Made by a program: the position numbers and the translations under genes. From Diphasiastrum complanatum (Eukaryota; Streptophyta; Lycopodiopsida; Lycopodiales; Lycopodiaceae): a stretch of DNA of 64,000 nt. The notes under the pieces are model-generated. The model worked only from the letters and a program-made list of their open reading frames with translations. It had not been told where the DNA came from and ran no database searches. Below, in pieces: positions 59,918-64,000 of the stretch. The stretch covers positions 42,680,927 through 42,744,926 of the forward strand of contig CM055101.1 of the NCBI GenBank assembly GCA_029204225.1, written 5' to 3'. The stretch's first letter is position 1, and every line of letters begins with the position of its first letter.

Positions 59918-60811
59918 TGTAGAACAACTGATCAGACAGATCTCGATTCTACTAACAAAGTGCGTAGTTTACTTAACAAACGATGAGAAAGAAACAAATG
60001 TGAACTCAAAACATTTTTATTTGTGATCAACCTCGAAAGATTCACGAAATTTGTCTTGCAGTCAACTCAAAAGATTCGCGAAACAGTTTCTTGTAGAAGC
60101 TCGTGGTTTTTTTTTCTTGTTGAAGCTCGAAAGATTTGCAAACAAAATCTTGTCACAAAATATGTTGTTTCTTGTTCAAACCTCAGATGTCACGAACAAT
60201 TCGCGAAATATTCTGGATTTTTCTTCAAGATCAAAGTTGTCATTTGTCGTGAACAATTCGCGAAAGACAAAAATGCCGCAAAGAGACAAGTGTCGCGAAC
60301 AATTTGCGAAACACGAAGTTGTAACGAAGAGATGAACTGTCGCAAATAATTCACGAACAAAATTTATTCGACCCTGAAAATAGAACGTCTATTTGAATAT
60401 CAACCGTCGTAAACGGTTAGATATCTATTGTTACAGAATTAAAAGGCCAAAAGACCTGTCTTGTAGCAATATAAATACATGTGCACTACTCATTGTAACT
60501 AACTCACTCAATTAGAGACACAACAAAGAGATAAGACAACAAAAAATGTATATTGATGATTCAGATTCAGAGTTATAAAAATTTGTTTTTGATCAATAGT
60601 TTCTTATTGTCTAAAAATTGTCTTAAGTTGTCTCTTAATTTTGCATATAATTTTTGCACGCATATTCAATTAGAGCTAATTTTATTCTATTAGTATATAG
60701 ATCAGATACAGACTCGATTGAAGACACTAATATTAGTTTGATCTATTCAAACTTTCATCGTGTTCTCTATGGAAGAATAATTATTATTATTTGTTATAGT
60801 GGTATCAGAGC
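59918..60811 (+). repeat. LTR with primer-binding site, inserted in copia B gag
   Basis: Starts TGTAGAACAACTG at 59918 exactly where the copia B gag match stops and ends just before tggtatcagagc at 60800-60811. About 880 bases. Contains TTCGCGAA palindromes at about 60070, 60199 and 60257, like the copia D LTR. Repeated primer-like motifs follow to 60910. No partner LTR in the window. Confidence 0.68.
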
Positions 60812-61482
60812 TTACGAAATTAAAGCTGATGCAATGGTATCAGAGTGTACAGGATCGGAGCTGATACAGTAGTATCAAAACGAGTCAGAGTTGATACAGT
60901 GGTATCATCGCACCCCTCTCAACATTTTTCATATATCCATCAGCAAGCCATTTTCATCATATTAAAAAATTTATTTTATGCATAAATCTTTCTCCAACAA
61001 TATCATCTTCATGCGATACTTCCACATGTGAAAGTCGTTGCCATTGAATCACTTAATTAGTCGAATTCCAAAATATGATTGCTCCAAGTGACTTAGAAAA
61101 AAAAAAAACTGGAAATGCTATGACAATCAACACAATCTCTAATACTAATGTTGGGAAATTAGGGTGAAGGAGGTTTGAGTTAGAAGTCAGTTTTGATCTG
61201 ATTCATTATTATAAGCTTCAAATGTTATACTGTAATAAATGTACAATTAGTCAATATTGTTATTAGTAGTGATCGAGATGTGACCCCCTATCATTATATC
61301 AGTCGGACACTTGTCCTGTGACCGGGTACCTGGGTTAGCCGAGTAGCCACACATAGGAAAATAGTCTGTACAATGTTACTTCTAGTACTTGATATACTCA
61401 AGGGCTTGTCCTAAGTTTGTCGAGGTCAAATTTGGCAATGTTGTTGGCAGGTGGTAGGCCAATTTTAGGACACCTTTCTTTT
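60812..61482. other. No gene recognised
   Basis: Begins with primer-site-like repeats (to about 60910), then plain noncoding sequence up to the end of the gypsy polyprotein. Confidence 0.4.
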
Positions 61483-64000
61483 TCATGCAAGTTGTGGATT
61501 TCCTATATGTACATGAAATGTGGCAGGTGCATTACAAAGACCAAAGGGCATTCGCGTATACGCGTACGTCCCCCAATCAGTAGTGAAAGTAGTTTTGGAT
61601 CTATCTTCCTCTTTCATAAAAACTTGGTTATAACCTGAGAATCTATCTAAAAAGCTATAACGTTCATGACCAGCTACCTGGTCAATAATGGTATCTGTAT
61701 ACGGCAAAGGATGATAGTCCTTTGCTGTAGCAGCGTCTAGTTTCCTAAAATCTTGACAAACTCTAATCTTGCCCATCTTCTTCTTAGGTACTATAACTAC
61801 TGGTGACACCCACTCGCTGCTTAGAACAGGATATATAATACCCACTCTAAGACATCTATCTAATTCATCTTTTACTAATAATGAGTACTTTGGATTCAAT
61901 CTATATTGACGTTGTCTAACAGGTATTGTTCCATGAATAAGATCTATTCTATGTTCGCCCCATTTAACTAGTATTCCTATTAAATCATCCATCGACCAAG
62001 CAAACACGTTTTGGTATTTTTGAAGAAGCAATATATACTCTTCATGTTCCTGGTCCGATTGGTGTTTATATAGATTCAAAGTCTTACCTTTATTGATTTC
62101 TATTTCTACATAATCTGTTTTATCTACCATCCCCTCTGTCAGACTTGCTCTGGTTCCACCCAGAACTTCTCTTGACTCGGATGTTGTCGGTATTTCTTCT
62201 TTCTCGTCAATCTCATAGCATTCTATGAAATTGATCCATGATTCAGCAGGTCTAGCTAACTCCTCACCCCATCTAAAAAGGTGACCTCCCATTGGACTGG
62301 CTGTGAGAATACTTGGAAAAAATATCTGTTTGGTAGACCAATTTATAATAGCATCTGCTTGATATAACCATGGTCTTTCAAATAATAATGAATAAGGTGG
62401 TGTATCTACTAGATTTATGACAAGGAAATTCATAACAAACGTCTCTGTCTCTATAACTATGTTAATACATTTTAGCTCACCTACTGGTATACATTTAGTC
62501 GCATCTGCTAAATGGATTTCATGATAAGTGATAGGCTGTATCTGGTTTTCTAATCCTAATTCTTTAACCATTGTTTTTGTTACTAAGTTGATACTGGATC
62601 TTGAATCTATCAGTATTCTATCTATGGTCTGATCTCCTATGATCGCACTAATCTCTGGAACTCCACAATCTCCTCTATTTACGTATTCTACTCTATTACT
62701 GTATGCAGGTATACTTAGTGTAACTAACCTCTCCCCTTCCTCAGTCCCTATTGAGTGAAGCCCTTCTTCCTCCGAAGTATAGCTCGAGGAAGATGTAGGT
62801 GTCTCACCTTCGTACTTATCTTTTTCCCATGATATGAAAATTCTTTTATGACTTTTTCCTGTCAGTGTCTCCATCTGGTCTCTAAAGGTAATCTCCTTCT
62901 TCTTCCAATGGGTTATAACATCGGCCTGATAGAGCCATGGTCATCCTAATAACATTCTATATGATGATTGTCTCATAGTTTTTAATATTATAAAATCCAT
63001 ACGAAACTTATGATCTCCAATATAAACTGTAACCTGAGCTAGTTCTCCTATTGGTGATCTTCTAGTTGCATCGGCTAACCTTAAATGTCTTAAGGTGGGT
63101 GCTATTCTATGATGAATGCCTAATTCATATGCTGTTTCTTCAGTCATTATATTTACTCTAGATCCGGAATCTATGGATACATAATCTAAGATGCAGCCAT
63201 TAATTACTTCTTGAATCTCTGGTTGGCCTTCATCACCGTAATCAACTAATCCTATGTTGACTACTTGTAACTTTGCTTTTCTTCTCTTTTTCTTTTGCAA
63301 AAACTGCTTAATTTCTTTCTTATAGTATTGGTTATCGTCTAATAACTGTTTAAAAGTTATATTGGGCAATCTAGAAAGAAGGTCTTTGACAATATTATAA
63401 GAATGGTTTCTAAGTGGCGACAGATCTCTAGGTATCTCGCTACTTATAACTGGATCTGAAGATGTCACTTTTTTAACTTGTCTAGTTTCTTTTTCTAAAA
63501 GCTTCTTAGCTTCTGAACTAATATCAACATCATAATGTTTTCCACTAGACTTATCAAGCTTTAATTCTTTATTACTAGGAATTTTTATTAATTGTTCTGC
63601 GACCTTCGCTTTTTCTGTCGCGTTTTTCGTAGTTTTCACAATTTTCGTCTTAGTTTTCTTCTTATCTTTAAGAGTTAAAGAATCTTTACTGCTTCTTGTA
63701 GTTACTTTATTTATTTTTTCCTCTAAATCTGGCCATTGATGATCTTCATCTAATAATTTAGACTCTACTTCTATCCTCTAAACTATCATGTTAGTGTTAG
63801 TCTTAGATGACCAAAGGTCATCTTCCCTAGGCGAGTTTACAAACCTTGGTTTAGACCGTGGCTGTTGTGGCTGAGGACATTTAGCAGTGACATGCCCTTC
63901 ACTTTTACAGTTAGCGCAGAGCGGCACATATCCTGCTGATCTCCTGGGTTCAGGGTAATCAGGTGAATAGTGACCCGGGGCTCCGCAATTGTAGCACGAA
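61483..64000 (-). mobile_element. Ty3/gypsy element (Tat/Athila-like), partial, runs off right edge
   Basis: Minus strand. From the right edge: two gag zinc knuckles about 63880-63999 (CANCKSEGHVTAKC is the second), a Lys-rich stretch, a first retropepsin-like domain about 62941-63200 (LADAT, PWLYQAD near its end), a second such domain about 62360-62660 with the same LADAT and PWLYQAD motifs, then reverse transcriptase about 61483-62000 (RVCQDFRKLDAATAKDYHPL, MPFGLCNAPATF). RNase H and integrase are absent to the left. Frames are long, with few breaks. Confidence 0.85.

Overview
The window is nuclear DNA of a land plant with a retroelement-rich, probably large genome. It is about two thirds A+T, almost every recognisable reading frame belongs to a Ty1/copia or Ty3/gypsy element, and the one clear host gene has very long introns packed with such elements. 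A conifer, fern or other large-genome lineage would fit; the sequence alone does not settle the species. Family assignments rest on remembered motifs, not on a database search.

The host gene is on the minus strand: a p24 (TMED/GOLD) secretory-pathway protein of the plant beta-3 type. Its 215-codon CDS lies in four exons (43495-43713, 29301-29487, 28915-29022, 21607-21740) across 22.1 kb. All three introns are GT-AG and phases match at each junction. Intron 1 (14.0 kb) holds a copia element with a LINE in its 3' LTR, a gypsy remnant and a further LTR. Intron 3 (7.2 kb) is mostly a gypsy chromovirus plus a short non-autonomous copia element with a clean CAAGA target duplication.

Layout. 1-5280: copia element A (minus), with an 830-bp fold-back repeat in its leader. 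5430-5552: TA/CA microsatellite. 6019-7180: copia B-like fragment and an LTR. 7185-13627: copia element D (minus) with two LTRs. 13628-17285: remnants of copia family B and a relative. 17286-21606: AT-rich, no gene seen. 21607-43713: the p24 gene and its elements. 43714-45480: 5' flank with a gypsy LTR fragment. 45480-59917: a mirror-image block of copia C, chromovirus and copia B pieces, with a CACTA transposon fragment inside. 59918-60811: a further LTR with a primer-binding site. 61483-64000: a gypsy element (minus) with two protease-like domains, running off the right edge.

The genes do not form an operon or pathway. The most notable structure is the 47-60 kb block: the orientation of two chromovirus LTRs, their copia flanks and a shared TTTAT/ATAAA target duplication fit one inversion of about 8 kb between oppositely oriented GA and CT microsatellites (48870-48993 and 57047-57150). 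Other items are a 40-bp hairpin at a chromovirus LTR/primer-binding junction, runs of repeated primer-binding-like motifs, a cluster of ATCCACGCGTGGAT palindromes, and TTCGCGAA palindromes recurring in two LTR groups. I found no convincing new cellular system; the novelty here is structural.
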